From contig CAJXMR010000011.1 of NCBI GenBank assembly GCA_913056305.1, positions 1 through 58,080 of the forward strand: a stretch of DNA of 58,080 bases, read 5' to 3'. Each line of letters starts with the position of its first letter. Within the stretch, counting starts at the first letter, position 1. A program made the translations under genes and the position numbers. Under the pieces are notes generated by a model, which saw nothing but the letters and a program-made list of their open reading frames with translations, had not been told where the DNA came from and made no database searches. This document shows, piece by piece, positions 25,903 through 35,033 of this stretch. The DNA is from an uncultured Ralstonia sp. Its GTDB lineage: Bacteria > Pseudomonadota > Gammaproteobacteria > Burkholderiales > Burkholderiaceae.

Positions 25903-28353
25903 ATGCTCAACCTCGCCGAATACCGCCAGCGTCCGGCTTTGCTCGCCGATTGGCTGCCGTGGGCCGGGCTGGTCGCGCCCGGCGTCGTGCTGAACAAGGA
26001 TGGCAGCTTTCAGCGCACTGCACGTTTTCGCGGGCCTGACCTCGATAGCGCGACACAAGGCGAGCTGGTCGCCACGACCGCGCGCTTGAACAATGCACTG
26101 CGCCGTCTCGGTGTCGGCTGGGCGCTGTTCGTCGAAGCCGAGCGCCGGCCGGCAGCGGACTATCCGCATTCGGATTTCCCCGAGCCGCTGTCGTGGCTGG
26201 TGGACGAGGAACGGCGCGCAACCTTCGAGGAATCCGGCAACCACTTCGAGAGCGGCTATCACCTCACGCTGCAATACCTGCCGCCGGAGGAATCTCGGGC
26301 TCGTGCCGCCAAGCTGCTGTACGAGAACACGCCAAGCGCAGGTGTGGATTGGCGCGAACGCCTGACTGCATTCGTCGCGGAAACCGGGCGCATCTTCGAC
26401 CTGCTCGATGGCGTGATGCCCGAAATCGACTGGCTCGACGACGCCGAAACACTGACTTACCTGCACGCGACTGTCTCGACGCGGCGCTACCGCATCGGCG
26501 TGCCGGACGTGCCGTTCCACCTCGACGCATTGCTGGCGGACGCGCCGCTGATCGGCGGCCTCGCGCCGATGCTTGGAGATGCGCACCTGCGCGTCGTGAC
26601 GGTGCGCGGCTTTCCGACCTCGACCTGGCCGGGGATTCTGGACGACCTCAACCGGCTTGGCTTCGCGTATCGCTGGAGCACGCGCTTTCTCTGCATGGAT
26701 AAGGCAGAGGCCGAGAAGGAGCTGGTCCGCCTGCGACGCCAGTGGTTCGCCAAGCGCAAGAACGTCCTGGCGCTGCTGCGCGAAACGATCTTCCAGCAAG
26801 AGAGCCCGCTGGTCGATACCGACGCGAGCAACAAGGCGGCCGACGCCGATGCGGCCCTGCAGGAGCTGGGCAGCGATCAAGTCGCCTTCGGCTACGTCAC
26901 GGCGACCGTGACGGTGCTCGATGCCGATGCCGACACGGCCGACGAGAAACTGCGCATGGTGGAGCGCGTGATTCAGGGTCGGGGCTTCGTGACCATCCCC
27001 GAAACCCTCAATTCCGTGGAGGCGTGGCTGTCGTCGGTGCCGGGCAATACCTACGCCAACGTGCGCCAGCCCATCGTCTCGACGCTGAACCTCGCGCACC
27101 TGATGCCGGTATCAGCGGTGTGGGCTGGACCGGAGAAGAACGACCACCTTGACGGCCCGCCGCTGATCGTCACCCGCACCGAAGGCGCCACGCCGTTTCG
27201 GCTGGTGACACACATCGGCGACGTGGGCCACACGCTGGTCGCCGGCCCGACCGGCATGGGCAAGTCCGTCCTGCTCGCCACGCTGGCGATGCAATTCCGC
27301 CGCTATCCCGGCTCCCGCATCTTCGCCTTCGACATGGGACGCTCGATGCGGGCGACCGCGCTGGGCCTGGGCGGCGAATACTATGACCTGGGTGCCGATG
27401 GCGCGATCGCGTTCCAACCGCTCGCGCGCATCGACCAAGAGAGCTACCGCACCTGGGCCGCCGAATGGGTTGAAGGTCGCCTGCAACATGAAGGCGTCGC
27501 CGTCGGCCCCGACGAGAAGGCGGCCATTTGGTCGGCGCTCGGCAGCCTTGCCGGCGCGCCGGTCGAACAGCGCACGCTCACGGGCCTGTCGGTACTGTTG
27601 CAGTCGAACGCGCTGCGCCAGGCGCTTGCGCCGTATGTGCTTGGCGGTGCGCACGGCAAGCTGCTCGACGCCGATCACGACCGGCTGGGCGCGGCCGACG
27701 TGCAGTGCTTCGAGATGGAAGAACTGATGCACAGCAAGGCCGCAGTGCTGGCCGTGCTGGGCTATCTGTTCGCGCGCTTCGAGGAGCGTTTCGACGGCGC
27801 ACCGACGCTGCTGATCCTCGACGAGTCCTGGCTGTTCCTGGATGACCCGGTGTTTGCAGCGCGCATCCGCCAGTGGCTCAAGACGCTGCGCAAGAAGAAC
27901 GTCAGCGTCATCTTCGCCACGCAGTCGCTCGCCGACATCAAGGATTCGAGCATCGCGCCCGCAATCATCGAGAGTTGCGCCAGCCGGATCTTCCTCGCGA
28001 ACCCGCAGGCCACCGAGCCGCAGATTCGCACGATCTACGAAGGCTTCGGCCTCAACAGCCGGCAAATCGAGATCGTCGCCACCGCGCAGCCCAAGCGCGA
28101 CTACTACTACCAATCCCGCGCAGGCAATCGCCTGTTCGACCTCGACCTGGGGCCGGTCGCGCTCGCGTTCGCAGGCGCTTCGACACCCCAAGACCAGCGC
28201 GCCATCGACCGCGTGCTGAACGACGCCGGAGCACCGGGCTTCGCCGGCGCCTGGCTGCGCCACCGCGGCCTCGATTGGGCGGCCGACCTGCTGCCGTCCG
28301 CGCCATCCGCCGCGTCCTTCCTCGCTTCACAACCACAGGAGATTTCGCCATGA
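25903..28353 (+). CDS. trbE: TrbE, VirB4-like conjugation ATPase
   Basis: An 816-residue VirB4-family ATPase. Walker A is GPTGMGKS (K454) and Walker B is LLILDESWLFLDD. The N-terminal CagE/VirB4 domain spans about 1-430. The start at 25903 is behind GGAGG, 14 bases after trbD; a frame open from 25810 inside trbD is not used. It energises pilus biogenesis and substrate transport. Confidence 0.96.
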   Translation: MLNLAEYRQRPALLADWLPWAGLVAPGVVLNKDGSFQRTARFRGPDLDSATQGELVATTARLNNALRRLGVGWALFVEAERRPAADYPHSDFPEPLSWLVDEERRATFEESGNHFESGYHLTLQYLPPEESRARAAKLLYENTPSAGVDWRERLTAFVAETGRIFDLLDGVMPEIDWLDDAETLTYLHATVSTRRYRIGVPDVPFHLDALLADAPLIGGLAPMLGDAHLRVVTVRGFPTSTWPGILDDLNRLGFAYRWSTRFLCMDKAEAEKELVRLRRQWFAKRKNVLALLRETIFQQESPLVDTDASNKAADADAALQELGSDQVAFGYVTATVTVLDADADTADEKLRMVERVIQGRGFVTIPETLNSVEAWLSSVPGNTYANVRQPIVSTLNLAHLMPVSAVWAGPEKNDHLDGPPLIVTRTEGATPFRLVTHIGDVGHTLVAGPTGMGKSVLLATLAMQFRRYPGSRIFAFDMGRSMRATALGLGGEYYDLGADGAIAFQPLARIDQESYRTWAAEWVEGRLQHEGVAVGPDEKAAIWSALGSLAGAPVEQRTLTGLSVLLQSNALRQALAPYVLGGAHGKLLDADHDRLGAADVQCFEMEELMHSKAAVLAVLGYLFARFEERFDGAPTLLILDESWLFLDDPVFAARIRQWLKTLRKKNVSVIFATQSLADIKDSSIAPAIIESCASRIFLANPQATEPQIRTIYEGFGLNSRQIEIVATAQPKRDYYYQSRAGNRLFDLDLGPVALAFAGASTPQDQRAIDRVLNDAGAPGFAGAWLRHRGLDWAADLLPSAPSAASFLASQPQEISP

Positions 28354-29078
28354 AGATTCGCCTTCTCGCCCTCGCTGTCGCTGCGTTCGTCGGCGCCATG
28401 CCTGCTGCGCACGCGCAATGGGCCGTCATCGACGCGACCAACCTCGTGCAGAACACGATGACCGCCGCGCGTACGCTGGAGCAGATCAACAACCAGGTCA
28501 GGGAACTCCAGAATCAAGCGCAGTCGCTGATAAATCAAGCGCGCAACCTGGAGAGTCTGCCGTTCAACGTGGTCAGCCAGTTGCGCACGAACCTGGCGAC
28601 CACCCAGCAGCTCATCGCGCAGGCGCAAGGGTTGGCGTTCCAGGTGCAGAGCATGGATCAACAGTTCGCGCGCCTGTACCCGGAGCAGTACGCCGCCACC
28701 GTCAGCGGCAACCAGATGTACCAGGACGCGCATCAGCGTTGGCAGAACACGCTCGAAGGCTTGCAGACCTCGATGCGGATGCAAGCGCAGGTGTCGCAGA
28801 ACGTGACCGCAGACGAAAGCACGCTGACCGATCTCGTCGGCCAGAGCCAGTCGGCCACGGGCGCCTTGCAGGCCATGCAAGCGACGAATCAGCTTCTCGC
28901 CTTGCAGGCCAAGCAGTCCATCCAGACGCAGCAGCTTCAGCTTACGCAGGGGCGCGCCACGTCGCTGGAACTGGCACGCCAGGCCGCCGCCGTCGAGCGC
29001 GGCCGCGAGGTGACGCGGCGCTTCCTCGGCACCGGCACGGCGTATACGCCGCAGCCCGTGACCTTCTACGGCAACTGA
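28350..29078 (+). CDS. trbJ: TrbJ, VirB5-like secreted pilus component
   Basis: A 242-residue exported protein with a signal peptide (cleavage near AHAQ, residues 20-23) and long glutamine-rich coiled-coil helices (about 38-90 and 120-215), as in TrbJ/VirB5. It is thought to be a minor pilus-tip protein. It overlaps trbE by ATGA. Confidence 0.93.
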   Translation: MKIRLLALAVAAFVGAMPAAHAQWAVIDATNLVQNTMTAARTLEQINNQVRELQNQAQSLINQARNLESLPFNVVSQLRTNLATTQQLIAQAQGLAFQVQSMDQQFARLYPEQYAATVSGNQMYQDAHQRWQNTLEGLQTSMRMQAQVSQNVTADESTLTDLVGQSQSATGALQAMQATNQLLALQAKQSIQTQQLQLTQGRATSLELARQAAAVERGREVTRRFLGTGTAYTPQPVTFYGN

Positions 29079-29089
29079 CGGGCACAGCC

Positions 29090-29383
29090 ATGAAACGCGC
29101 GTCCGTCCTGTTCGCCATCACGTGCCTGCTCGCTGGCTGCGACCGGCCACACGCGCTGTCGGTCGATGCACTGGCCACCGACCCAACTCGGCTGCACACG
29201 CTGCTTGCGCAGTGCCGGCGTGGCGAGCATGGCGGCGCGTTCTGCGCGCAGGTCGCACAAGCCGACCTGCGCCGCTTCCTCTCCGGGCGCGCCGGGCCCG
29301 ATGAATACCAAACGCTGGCCGACCTGCCGCCGATCCCGGCCAGCTTCGACGGGCCAGACGCGCCGTTGGAGGCAGAGCCATGA
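29090..29383 (+). CDS. TrbK-position entry-exclusion lipoprotein (EexN-like)
   Basis: A 97-residue lipoprotein with lipobox LAGC (cysteine 17). The body VDALATDPTRLHTLLAQCRRGEHGGAFCAQVAQADLRRFLSG lines up with the 21287 lipoprotein: V-D/E-x-L, D/N-P-x-RL, AQC, a second C, VA-x-A and RRFL are shared. The place between trbJ and trbL is that of trbK, the RP4 exclusion gene. The protein probably stops the host from acting as recipient of the same element. Confidence 0.8.
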   Translation: MKRASVLFAITCLLAGCDRPHALSVDALATDPTRLHTLLAQCRRGEHGGAFCAQVAQADLRRFLSGRAGPDEYQTLADLPPIPASFDGPDAPLEAEP

Positions 29384-30744
29384 ACGACGTCTCAATCATC
29401 GACCACTTCCTCAACGTCTTTTCCAACTACATCGACTCCGGCTTCGGCCTGCTGCGTGGCGAGGTTGCGTTCCTGACCGCGACGCTGGTGGCGATCGACA
29501 TGACGCTTGCCGGGCTGTATTGGGCGCTCGGTCACGCCACCGGCCAGGGCGAAGACGTGATGGCGAAGCTCATCCGCAAGGTGCTCTACGTCGGCGCCTT
29601 CGCCTACATCATCGGCAACTTCAACATGCTGGCCGGCATCGTGTTCCGCTCGTTCGCCGGCCTGGGCCTGACGGCCACTGGCTCGGCCGTGAGCATGGAG
29701 ACGTTCCTGCAACCGGGGCATCTCGCCAAGACCGGCATCGACGCGGCGGCGCCGATCCTCGACCAGATCAGCGAGATGGCCGGCTTCCCCGAGGTGTTCA
29801 TCAACATCACGCCCATCGTCGTGATGTTCCTCGCGTGGTTCACCGTCATCGTCTGCTTCTTCGTGCTGGCGGTGCAGCTTTTCATCACGCTGATCGAGTT
29901 CAAGCTGACCACGCTCGCCGGCTTCGTGCTGGTGCCGTTCGCCCTCTGGAACAAGACCGCGTTCCTCGCGGAAAAGGTGCTCGGCAACGTGGTGTCGTCG
30001 GGCATCAAGGTATTGGTGCTGGCGGTCATTGTCGGCATTGGCACGGGCTTGTTCGCCGAGTTCCAGGTTACGCCCGACGAACCTTCTATCGACCACGCGC
30101 TGGTCGTGATGCTGGCCTCGCTCGCCATGCTGGCGCTCGGCATCTTCGGGCCGGGCATCGCCACAGGGTTGATTTCTGGCGGCCCACAACTCGGCGCTGG
30201 TGCGATGGCTGGTGCGGCCTTGGGCGCGGCGGGAACTGCCGTTGCCATCGGTGCGGCGGCCACTGGCGTTGGTGGTGCGGTCGCGGCCGGGGCGCGCATG
30301 GCACCCGCCGCCGCTGGCGCGATTGGTAGCGGCGCGCGTGCCGCCGCCTCAACTGCCAGCAGCGCGCGGTCGGCGTTCCAGGCCGGTTCCGCTGCTGCGG
30401 GTGGTGGCTTAAAGGGCGCTGCCGCCGGTGTAGGCAACGTCGCAAGGACTGGCGCACAGGCCGCCGGGCAGAAAGTCGCCGCCGGCGCACGCGCATTCGG
30501 CGAGCGAGTTGCCGGTGCATTCCGTGGCGAGGGTGGCGCGGCTGCTGGCGGGTCTGCCGAAGCGAGCGCATCCGAAACCGGCCCGTCCTCGGCTGCTGCC
30601 GATCAAAAGCAACCTGCTTGGGCCAAGCGCCTGCATCGTCGCCGGCAAATCGCCCATGCCGCGACCACCGCCGCGCACACGCTGCGCGGCGGAGACGGCG
30701 GTGGCTCGGCGCAAGGCCCAAGCCTGGGCGATTCCGATTCTTGA
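29380..30744 (+). CDS. trbL: TrbL, VirB6-like polytopic membrane protein
   Basis: A 454-residue inner-membrane protein with about 6 membrane segments within residues 25-265 (VirB6/TrbL fold) and a long alanine/glycine-rich low-complexity tail (about 265-420) ending in a charged segment. It forms part of the inner-membrane channel. Overlaps the upstream lipoprotein gene by ATGA. The Ala/Gly tail is typical of TrbL. Confidence 0.94.
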   Translation: MNDVSIIDHFLNVFSNYIDSGFGLLRGEVAFLTATLVAIDMTLAGLYWALGHATGQGEDVMAKLIRKVLYVGAFAYIIGNFNMLAGIVFRSFAGLGLTATGSAVSMETFLQPGHLAKTGIDAAAPILDQISEMAGFPEVFINITPIVVMFLAWFTVIVCFFVLAVQLFITLIEFKLTTLAGFVLVPFALWNKTAFLAEKVLGNVVSSGIKVLVLAVIVGIGTGLFAEFQVTPDEPSIDHALVVMLASLAMLALGIFGPGIATGLISGGPQLGAGAMAGAALGAAGTAVAIGAAATGVGGAVAAGARMAPAAAGAIGSGARAAASTASSARSAFQAGSAAAGGGLKGAAAGVGNVARTGAQAAGQKVAAGARAFGERVAGAFRGEGGAAAGGSAEASASETGPSSAAADQKQPAWAKRLHRRRQIAHAATTAAHTLRGGDGGGSAQGPSLGDSDS

Positions 30745-30756
30745 GGAGAACGACCT

Positions 30757-31461
30757 ATGCGATTCAAGCGACCGCAGGTGCGCTATGCCGATACGCCGCA
30801 GCCTGCCACTCCGTATCAATCCGCCGCGCAGGCGTGGGACGAGCGCATCGGCTCGGCCCGTGTGCAGGCGAAGAACTGGCGGCTGATGGCCTTCGGCTGC
30901 CTCGTGCTCGCGCTGCTGATGGCCGGCGGTCTGGTGTGGCGTTCGGCGCAATCCATCGTGACGCCCTATGTAGTGGAGGTGGACAAGTCCGGTCAGGTGC
31001 GCGCGGTCGGCGAAGCCGCCACGCCGTACCGGCCGGCCGATGCGCAGATCGCCTACCACCTCGCGCACTTCATCACGCTGGTTCGCTCGCTGTCCATCGA
31101 CCCGATCGTGGTGCGGCAGAACTGGCTCGACGCCTACGACTACACCACCGACCGAGGCGCGGCCGTGCTCAACGACTACGCGCGCACCAATGACCCGTTT
31201 GCGCGCGTCGGCAAGGAGTCGGTGACGGTGCAGATCACCAGCGTCGTTCGTGCCAGCGACTCGTCGTTCAATGTGCGCTGGACCGAGCAGCGATTTGTCA
31301 ACGGCGCGCCGGCCGGTGCCGAACGCTGGAACGCAGTGGTCTCCATCGTCCTGCAAACCCCGCGCACCGAGCAACGCCTGCGCAAGAACCCGCTGGGTAT
31401 CTACGTCAACGGCCTGTCGTGGAGCCGTGAACTCGATGCGTCCGAAGGAGCCAAGCCATGA
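30757..31461 (+). CDS. trbF: TrbF, VirB8-like inner-membrane protein
   Basis: A 234-residue bitopic protein: cytoplasmic N-terminus, one membrane helix (about 46-64), then the periplasmic VirB8/TrbF domain (TPYVVEVDKSGQVRAVGEA...). AGGAG precedes the ATG at 30757. It scaffolds the translocation channel. It overlaps trbG by ATGA. Confidence 0.95.
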   Translation: MRFKRPQVRYADTPQPATPYQSAAQAWDERIGSARVQAKNWRLMAFGCLVLALLMAGGLVWRSAQSIVTPYVVEVDKSGQVRAVGEAATPYRPADAQIAYHLAHFITLVRSLSIDPIVVRQNWLDAYDYTTDRGAAVLNDYARTNDPFARVGKESVTVQITSVVRASDSSFNVRWTEQRFVNGAPAGAERWNAVVSIVLQTPRTEQRLRKNPLGIYVNGLSWSRELDASEGAKP

Positions 31462-32447
31462 ACCAGTCTTTCCGCTTTTACGCTTTCGTGCTGACCTTGG
31501 CGGCCCTGTCGGGCTGCGCCTCGCAGGGCAAGCCACCACCGCGCATTTCTCTCGACGAGCCGGTGCAGGCACAACCGCTGCCCGAACCGCCGAAGCCTGT
31601 TGAAGTGGTGGCGGTGCCGAAGGTGTTGCCGATGCCGGCGCAGATGAAGCCGCTGCCGGAAGTGGATGAGGCCAAGCCAGCGCCGGAGCCTGCCGACGAA
31701 ACCTTGCGCGTATCGCGTGCGAACGCCGAAGCGCGCATGGCACCCACGCGCGAGGGCTATGTCAATGCGATCCAGGTCTGGCCCTTCACCGATGGCGCGC
31801 TGTACCAGGTCTATGCGGCGCCGGGGCGCGTCACGGTGATTTCGCTCCAACCCGGCGAGGAGTTGGTGACGGTCGCCGCCGGCGATACGGTACGCTGGAT
31901 TGTCGGCGACACGTCCAGCGGCGCCGGCAACTCGCTGCGTGTCAGCGTGTTGGTCAAGCCGATCCGCTCGGGCCTCAAGACGAATCTGGTCATCACCACC
32001 AGCCGGCGCACTTACCTGATCGAGCTGACATCGACTGACAAGGCGTGGATGGCGTCAGTGTCATGGGAGTATCCGAAAGACCAGATGCTTGCCTTGCAGC
32101 GTCAGGATCAGGCCGCGCAAGCGGCAGCGCCGGTCGATACTGGCCTATCGCTGGAGAAGATCCGCTTTCGCTACGCGGTCAGCGGCAGCAATCCGCCTTG
32201 GAAGCCGCTGCGCGCTTTCGACGACGGCGAGAAGGTCTACATCCAGTTCCCTCCTGGCATCGCGCAAGGCGAGCTGCCTCCGCTGTTCGTCATCGGCGCG
32301 CAGGGTGACGGGCAACTGGTGAACTACCGCTTCCGTGCCCCGTACTACATCGTGGACCGGCTGTTCGGCGCAGCCGAACTGCGCCTGGGCGGCGATAAGG
32401 GCGACGTGGTGCGCATCGAGCGCACGGACGGTACGAAGGGGAAATGA
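31458..32447 (+). CDS. trbG: TrbG, VirB9-like outer-complex protein with lipobox
   Basis: A 329-residue VirB9/TrbG protein. The N-terminus FVLTLAALSGCASQ has a good lipobox with cysteine 20, followed by a proline-rich linker (25-75) and the VirB9 beta domains. Canonical VirB9 is not lipidated; a separate small lipoprotein (VirB7/TrbH) does that job, and no trbH is seen here. TrbG may therefore anchor itself in the outer membrane. Confidence 0.94.
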   Translation: MNQSFRFYAFVLTLAALSGCASQGKPPPRISLDEPVQAQPLPEPPKPVEVVAVPKVLPMPAQMKPLPEVDEAKPAPEPADETLRVSRANAEARMAPTREGYVNAIQVWPFTDGALYQVYAAPGRVTVISLQPGEELVTVAAGDTVRWIVGDTSSGAGNSLRVSVLVKPIRSGLKTNLVITTSRRTYLIELTSTDKAWMASVSWEYPKDQMLALQRQDQAAQAAAPVDTGLSLEKIRFRYAVSGSNPPWKPLRAFDDGEKVYIQFPPGIAQGELPPLFVIGAQGDGQLVNYRFRAPYYIVDRLFGAAELRLGGDKGDVVRIERTDGTKGK

Positions 32448-33727
32448 CCATGAGCCAGGACGACACCCCGGACGTGCCCATTCCCGACGCTGCGCCAAAG
32501 GTCGCGCCTGAGAACGTGGCGCTGCGTGCGCAGCCGCGCCCGGTAACGCGGCTCAATCGCCGCACGCTGGCGATGCTGACCGGCGGCCTCGGCGTCGCTG
32601 TGCTGGGCGCAACCATGTGGTCGTTGCAGCCGGCGCATCGGCGCGGCGGCAACGAACCGGCCGAGCTTTACAACGTGGATCGCGTCTCGCGCTCCGAAGG
32701 ACTGGACCAGCTTCCCGCCGACTACTCCAAGCTACCGCCCAAGGTGCCAGAGCTGGGGCCGCCGTTGCCCGGCGACCTGGGGCCGGCAATCGTGAAGTCA
32801 CAACCGGCGGTGGCCAGCTACACGCCGCCCGGCCAAGACCCCGGCGCGGCCGAGCGTGACGCACGGCGCAAGGAGGCGGAAGCGGCTGCGGGATCGACGG
32901 TGTTCTTCCGCTCCAGCAACCAGCACGCCGCAACCGCACCGGCGCAGGTGGCTGCTGCCGGTCCGACATCTGGCTTGGCGGGCTTCGATCCGCAGGCCGC
33001 GGGGCCGGCCTCGACAGCGGCGCAGCCTGCCGACCCAACCGCTGTGCAGAACCGGCAAGACCAGAAAGAGGCGTTCCAGAAAGCCGGAACCATCGAAACC
33101 CGTAATTCCGGCAACCTGCAAATGCCGACCTCGCCGTATCAGGTGATGGCGGGGACAGTGATCGCGGCGGCGCTGGTGACAGGCATCAAGTCGGACTTGC
33201 CGGGCGACGTGATTGGCACAGTGACGGAGCCGGTGTACGACACCGCGACCGGCCGCTATCTGCTGATCCCGCAGGGGTCGCGCATCTTTGGCAAGTACAA
33301 CAGCCAGGTCGCCTACGGGCAAAGCCGCGTGCAAGTAGTGTGGAATCGCATCATCCTGCCGGACACGTCTTCCCTGACGCTGGACAACCTTGCCGGCACC
33401 GACCCGGCCGGCTACGCCGGCCTGGAGGATGGCGTCGATTGGCATTGGGATCGCATCGTTGCAGGCGCGGCGCTGACGACGCTGCTGGGCGTCGGCGCCG
33501 AGTTGGCCGCGCCGGAGAACCGCAATGGTGATCGCATCATCGTCGCCGGGCGAGACAGCCTGCAGGACAGCGTGAATCAGGCCGGGCAGGAGATGACCCG
33601 ACGCAACCTCAACATCCAGCCCACACTGACCGAACGACCGGGCTTGCCGGTGCGCATCATCGTTAACCGCGACCTGGTACTGCGGCCGTACCAGCCGCTG
33701 TTCTTTAATCGGAGGGCTTCGCAATGA
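32444..33727 (+). CDS. trbI: TrbI, VirB10-like core protein
   Basis: A 427-residue VirB10/TrbI protein: one membrane helix (about 44-62), a proline-rich periplasmic linker, and a C-terminal core with YQVMAGTVIAAALVTGIKSDLPGDVIGTVTEPVYDTATGRYLLIPQGSRIFGKY, the VirB10 signature. It spans both membranes and senses ATPase activity. It overlaps trbG and the DUF2274 gene by four bases each; ATG at 32450 is an alternative start. Confidence 0.96.
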   Translation: MTMSQDDTPDVPIPDAAPKVAPENVALRAQPRPVTRLNRRTLAMLTGGLGVAVLGATMWSLQPAHRRGGNEPAELYNVDRVSRSEGLDQLPADYSKLPPKVPELGPPLPGDLGPAIVKSQPAVASYTPPGQDPGAAERDARRKEAEAAAGSTVFFRSSNQHAATAPAQVAAAGPTSGLAGFDPQAAGPASTAAQPADPTAVQNRQDQKEAFQKAGTIETRNSGNLQMPTSPYQVMAGTVIAAALVTGIKSDLPGDVIGTVTEPVYDTATGRYLLIPQGSRIFGKYNSQVAYGQSRVQVVWNRIILPDTSSLTLDNLAGTDPAGYAGLEDGVDWHWDRIVAGAALTTLLGVGAELAAPENRNGDRIIVAGRDSLQDSVNQAGQEMTRRNLNIQPTLTERPGLPVRIIVNRDLVLRPYQPLFFNRRASQ

Positions 33728-33960
33728 GCACGACCCGCAAGCTGCGACTGGGGCCGCTGCCGAAAACCGAAAGCGTCAAGCTGACCTTCGCGTGTCCTGC
33801 CGCGCTGAAGGCCGATCTGGACCGCTACGCCGCACTGCATGCGCAGGCATACGGCGAAGCGGTCGATGCGACCACGCTGATTCCTCACATGCTGGAAGCG
33901 TTTATCGCAGGGGATCGCGAGTTCAAACGGGGGAGGGGTGTCAAAGGGGGTGCGTCCTAG
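33724..33960 (+). CDS. DUF2274 protein closing the trb operon
   Basis: A 78-residue DUF2274 protein (KLRLGPLPKTESVKLTFACPAALKADLDRYAALHAQAYGEAVDATTLIPHMLEAFIAGDREF). The strand-helix-helix pattern resembles ribbon-helix-helix DNA binders. It is the usual last gene of the trb cluster in Tn4371-type elements and overlaps trbI by ATGA. It may autoregulate the operon (inference). Confidence 0.9.
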   Translation: MSTTRKLRLGPLPKTESVKLTFACPAALKADLDRYAALHAQAYGEAVDATTLIPHMLEAFIAGDREFKRGRGVKGGAS

Positions 33961-34017
33961 CTGTTAGTTCGAGCAATCGTCGCTACCGCGACGCGCCGGC
34001 CTGTGGCGGCGCGTAAA

Positions 34018-34047
34018 GGGCATATTTACTGCACTGTAAATATGCCC
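34018..34047. promoter_or_regulatory. Perfect 12-bp inverted repeat at trb/defence boundary
   Basis: GGGCATATTTAC (34018-34029) and GTAAATATGCCC (34036-34047) flank a 6-base loop. The AT-rich core is unusual here. It lies 57 bases past the last trb-operon gene and before the convergent methyltransferase. It may be a terminator-like hairpin without T-run, or an operator. It marks the switch from element backbone to the next block. Confidence 0.5.
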
Positions 34048-34134
34048 GTCCTATCAAATATGCGCTGAAACCGAAGGGGAAATCCACTGCACACCCTCAA
34101 TCGCGCTTTTACGTTGAGGCGGGGGCGGCGAACC

Positions 34135-34860
34135 CTACACGTTGGCCATTCGACGAGCCAGGATGGAGATGATCACGGGCTTGGGCTTGCCGGCGGGCAG
34201 GTCCGGTCTCACGGTCTGAACATAGGGGAATGGGGTTGCCCCTTGATTCCAGTCCAGCACCTGTACGTCCGTCACGGTAAATCCTGAGTTGTTGAACATG
34301 TACGTTTCGTATTCTTTCGCCAACTCATCCTTGATTTGAGCCTCGCTAACCCCGGGTGGAGCGGCACCGCGTTGCACGGTGTGGACCCACTCCACGGATG
34401 GAGGGCAGAGCGGCAGCGCAACTAGTCGATCCTCGACATTTTCTCGGTAGACCTTGGGCTTTTCGTCGATGCGCAGGTCGGCCGGAGTACGCTTGTCATT
34501 GTCGTCAGGATGGGAGCCGATGAACCATCCGACCACGACCTTCGGCTGGAATGCCTCGATCGCCTTGAGCAGGTCCTCGGACGGCTCGAACAAGTCAGAC
34601 TGGATGATCTGCGCAGTCACTCCGTGGGTGTTCAATCGGGATCGAGCGAGGCCAATCAAATAGGCGTTGTTGTCGATCGCCAAGACAGGCCGATTTGTCG
34701 CAAGACTCAACGTACTCCATCCTGCGCCGCAACCCACTTCCAAGGTCGCTTCGGTGGGAACAATCTGGCTGAGATGTGCATAGATATTGTCACTGGAGAA
34801 TTGGGACGATTCACGCTCCCAGAACTCCGAATAGTCTTTTGGTGTCATTCGCTGCAGCAT
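34135..34860 (-). CDS. Class I SAM-dependent methyltransferase
   Basis: A 241-residue protein with the SAM-binding motif I LEVGCGAGW (40-48) and an acidic motif II (VLAIDNNAYLIGLARSRL). Beyond that, VVVGWFIGSHPDDNDKRT and PSVEWVHTVQRGAAPPGVSEAQIKDELAKEYETYMFNNSGF are visible; substrate unknown. Base composition is clearly lower in GC than the trb genes, which suggests separate acquisition. It points towards the trb operon and away from the AbiE pair. Confidence 0.85.
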   Translation of the reverse strand: MLQRMTPKDYSEFWERESSQFSSDNIYAHLSQIVPTEATLEVGCGAGWSTLSLATNRPVLAIDNNAYLIGLARSRLNTHGVTAQIIQSDLFEPSEDLLKAIEAFQPKVVVGWFIGSHPDDNDKRTPADLRIDEKPKVYRENVEDRLVALPLCPPSVEWVHTVQRGAAPPGVSEAQIKDELAKEYETYMFNNSGFTVTDVQVLDWNQGATPFPYVQTVRPDLPAGKPKPVIISILARRMANV

Positions 34861-35033
34861 TACGCCCCCTGTTGAATTGACGAATTCCTAATGTGTTCGC
34901 GACTGCGCAAATTGCGTAGCCCCATTCATGATCAGATGCGCGCGCTGCGAAACGCAATGCACAACCTCGCGACCAACTCAACGTCCTGGCTCTGCGCCTT
35001 CCCGCCAGGTGCTCGCTTTGCTTCGCCCAGGAC

